Assembly (NCBI GenBank): GCA_019828565.1
Contig: JAHDYR010000038.1
Location: 186,001 to 250,000 of the forward strand
Length of the DNA: 64,000 nt
Direction of reading: 5' to 3'
Source: Carpediemonas membranifera
Lineage: Eukaryota > Fornicata
This document shows, in pieces, positions 61,570 through 64,000 of this stretch. The number at the start of each line of letters is the position of its first letter. Position 1 is the stretch's first letter. Below the pieces are notes generated by a model, which made no database searches, was not told where the DNA came from, and was given only the letters and a program-made list of their open reading frames with translations. The position numbers and the translations under genes are program-made.

Positions 61570-61976
61570 ACTCGCTTGAGATGCCTGGCTCGAGAAGAGT
61601 CGTCAGGAGTCAAGATCAGAAAATCGAGGTCGACGATTCCACCACGGATGTGCTACGGGGCGCGTATGGTGTGGCTTGCCGTGGCTTATATATTCAGCGT
61701 TCCAGTCGAACGATGAGCCGAGCCGATCTCATCTTCTGGACATGGACAATCAAATACAGGGCCAGGCGGGTCCATTTGATTATAGATTCCGATGGCGGCG
61801 ACTAATCAGGACAAGCACCAAGACCCTCCCTTTATATCCTGCCCATGTACCGCTGCGACCTCATGGGTTGTCCAGACTGCAGACAAGGCCCAACCTCGGG
61901 AATGGTTTACTGCCAGGTCTTCCTACGACTTGCTCCAGGTATAACATATCTCAATGCCGCCTACCGCATGCTCGGC
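61570..61976. other. Intergenic region
   Basis: Promoter region of the protease gene and 3' side of the following small gene; no feature recognised. Confidence 0.3.
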
Positions 61977-62513
61977 TCAGTCCTCGAAGAGAGACTTCAG
62001 TCGAAAGGGCGACGCCGTCGCTGGGGACTTATTTGTAGTCGCCCCCGCATTAGTCTTCTTCGGAGACTCGGCCTCCGTGCTAGTTGTGCTCCTGCTGCTG
62101 ATCCTGTCAATCAGGCCGTGGGCGTCCTTGAGTCCTTGCATGACGAGCTCGCGGTCGGAGGTGCTGGTGCCGACAGATGTCGGGAATATCGCTAAAGGGC
62201 TATATGAAGCCGTACTTTCGGCGTTTGCTACCCCAGAGGCTCCTGTGGGCGTGTGGAAGGGTGTTGGCGTCAGTGGCTTATCGGGATTCGTGAAGATCTG
62301 CGATATATTTGTTTTGACGTTATCTACCATGCGCGCTACTCTTGTCTCTAATTCCATGATGTCGTGCATCTTTGTGCTCAAGGATTGGGCAGTTTTCCTC
62401 ATCTCGCGCGAGGAATACTCAATCGGGGACTTCCGCACAGTTGAAGGCTCCATCGATAACGGAGACTTGATCTGCAACGACATTCGTGACGAAGAATATG
62501 GTGAATATGACAT
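61977..62513 (-). CDS. Hypothetical Ser/Thr-rich protein, 178 aa
   Basis: Complete ORF MSYSPYSSSRMSLQIKSP... with repeated SPxxxxS/T-P phosphosite-like motifs, a short helical middle (MHDIMELETRVARMVDNVK) and a Ser/Thr/Pro-rich end. No domain recognised. The opposite-strand frame (61954-62583) is less natural. Divergent from the exportin-like gene. Confidence 0.5.
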   Translation of the reverse strand: MSYSPYSSSRMSLQIKSPLSMEPSTVRKSPIEYSSREMRKTAQSLSTKMHDIMELETRVARMVDNVKTNISQIFTNPDKPLTPTPFHTPTGASGVANAESTASYSPLAIFPTSVGTSTSDRELVMQGLKDAHGLIDRISSRSTTSTEAESPKKTNAGATTNKSPATASPFRLKSLFED

Positions 62514-62811
62514 TCAGCCCACTGAATCGGCCCCGCGAATTGTTTCTGACATAAAATGCGGAATAGAGATTCAGAGGAGCTGATGGCCTGCTGTGCCACA
62601 AGAAGTGCTCTATAGAACGTATCGCAACCAATATACTCTTTTCAGCTCTTAAGATTGCAGCCCGTTCCTCCTCGCACTGACAGAGATTCCTGCAGAAGAC
62701 TTGGCCCCGCCCCCTCAAATAGTCCTCAACACGGACAATAACCCTTGAACAGGGTCTGTCTGGGCAATACCGGCCTCTTGCGACGATGCCTGAAAAAAGC
62801 TGGCAACGACG
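62514..62811. other. Divergent intergenic region
   Basis: Shared upstream region of the 178-aa gene and the exportin-like gene; no motif recognised. Confidence 0.3.
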
Positions 62812-64000
62812 ATGGAGCCAGTGGACGTTCTCATCCTCGCATGCAGCAAGATCAACGTACGTATCGTATTGAATCGACATAGATTACACATACTCCTGAG
62901 CATGCGGTCGGGGAGGAGCTCCTGAAGTCAATCTCAGAACCCACCGTCATATTTGGCGTAATGATGCAGGTACTCACTAACGGTGTCCAATTAGACCAAT
63001 CTGTGCGCTCTCTAGCACTGTTCCGTGCCTGCAACATCCTGCGCAAGTCGATCTCGTCCGATTGGTGGGTCCCATTCAAACAGCAGAAGCCAGAGGCAGC
63101 CGAGCTTCCCTACCGCCTGCTGGCCGAGTCCACCGCACTCCCCAGATACTCCGCAAACGCTCTCCGGGTGGCCGCTGCCCAAGTCTGGATGGTCGACTTC
63201 GTCGCCCAGTCTGACGAGACCCGCGACGGCATTATCTCGTCGCTCCTCTCTCCGCAAGGCATTGAAAACCCGGATCTGATGACAGTGCAGGCGATACATT
63301 CACTTATTGATGTATTCAGCGGACAGGACGAGGGATCTGCTCTCGCGGCACGACAGCACCTCTTCGACACCCGCAAGCTGTTCGAGGAACGCTACATGCC
63401 TGCTATTCTCCAGAAACTGGCCCAGCTGGTGCTCGGCAACGAACCAGCACTGCGTCGTCCCACCTTTCTCTGCCTCACGGCCGCCCTCTCGTGGCCCCTG
63501 GTCGGGTCACACTCCCTAGTGTCATATTTCACAGCCCTGGACGCTGAGGGGAAGAGCGCGGCAAGACAGGCGCCTGCAACTTGGTGTCAGATCCTCACAC
63601 CGGCGCTGGTTAGTCATATCTTTGATATCTACCTCGCCCGCAATGTTCGGGGTGAGCCCATGGAGGCGAATGCCGTGCTCGAATGCATCAAGTCTGTATC
63701 CGATCTCGTAGGGATTCCCGAGGCCCACCTGACCCTGGTAGGCCGGGCAATTCATACCGCCAAGAGCTTCTTCTCGGGCGACGAGTTCTTTGCGCTGGTT
63801 TATATCATCCAGCACACTGTATTCGCACTAGATTACAAGATCTTCCACATCAAAGCTGAGGATCTTCTGGAAGATCTGCTCAATATTACTGACCGAACGT
63901 TGTCGCCTGAGATGGCGTCGTTGGAAACCTTTGAGATGGAGTCATTTGTCGCAATCTTGGATGTATGGACCACAATATCTCTTCAAATCGAAACAGATTC
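62812..64000 (+). CDS. Exportin/importin-beta-like protein (partial, runs off the window)
   Basis: Exon 1 is 62812-62856 (MEPVDVLILACSKIN), followed by a 26-nt intron and an exon open to the window end (at least 372 codons). The translation is a series of amphipathic helices of HEAT-repeat type. The N-terminal SVRSLALFRACNILRKSI and the late ESFVAILDVWTTISLQ pattern recall karyopherin-beta exportins, perhaps exportin-4-like. Nucleocytoplasmic transport is inferred. The C-terminus is missing. Confidence 0.6.
62857..62882 (+). other. 26-nt candidate spliceosomal intron
   Basis: GTACGT donor, CGACATAG acceptor, phase 0. Without its removal the first exon runs into a stop (TGA in ttgaat) after the donor. 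With it the frame is open for more than 1.1 kb. Confidence 0.7.

Noticed and set aside
60541-61716. A 391-codon plus-strand frame opposite the cysteine protease
   Set aside because: Antisense artefact of a conserved protease gene.
1-64000. CRISPR array
   Set aside because: No regularly spaced short direct repeats with unique spacers were seen; the tandem repeats present are 4.3-kb transposon units or scattered cassettes.

Overview
The window looks like nuclear DNA of an anaerobic protist, most likely a metamonad (Fornicata-like). The evidence is in the right flank: genes interrupted by extremely short spliceosomal introns (26-33 nt; two of them end in the fused branch-point/acceptor TAACACAG), a fused SudB-SudA (NfnAB-type) NAD(P)H oxidoreductase, a C1A cysteine protease with a long N-terminal domain, RCC1-repeat and Asp-box proteins, and an exportin-like gene. 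There is also a eukaryotic tRNA-Gln(CTG). The genus is an inference; nothing here names the species.

Layout. (1) 1-3680: a 5'-incomplete LINE-type retrotransposon with a frameshifted RT ORF and a 3' tail. (2) 3680-15049: a head-to-tail array of about 2.6 copies of a 4.33-kb DIRS-like tyrosine-recombinase retrotransposon (Gag, RT-RNase H, YR; all minus strand). It ends 2 bp before a tRNA-Gln gene (15052-15123). (3) 15346-17664 and 51760-52806: the two halves of a second, different DIRS-like element (DIRS2). (4) 17665-51759: a 34.1-kb TIR element that splits DIRS2 inside its reverse transcriptase. It has ~55-bp terminal inverted repeats and a CATG target duplication, and removing it restores the RT reading frame exactly. 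(5) 53435-64000: host genes.

The 34-kb element is the main discovery. It carries two paralogous large proteins with a D...D...E layout spaced like RAG1/Transib-type transposases. Around them is cargo of regulatory and chromatin-type domains: two PHD-type zinc-finger proteins, two SET-domain proteins, a head-to-head pair of kinases with C-terminal zinc ribbons, an OTU-type protease plus a decayed copy, a GNAT acetyltransferase, a duplicated HEPN-like protein (Rx4H), a CHAT/caspase-like protein and several unknowns. I saw no capsid protein, DNA polymerase or packaging ATPase. The genes share upstream TTTTCAC boxes, a palindromic GTGCCA/TGGCAC box, and a five-copy 0.4-0.5-kb repeat cassette. The right arm contains inverted partial copies of the left arm.

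Many frameshifts between near-identical copies fall in homopolymers (C5/C6, G2/G3, T4/T5). Some 'broken' genes may therefore reflect long-read consensus errors rather than real decay.
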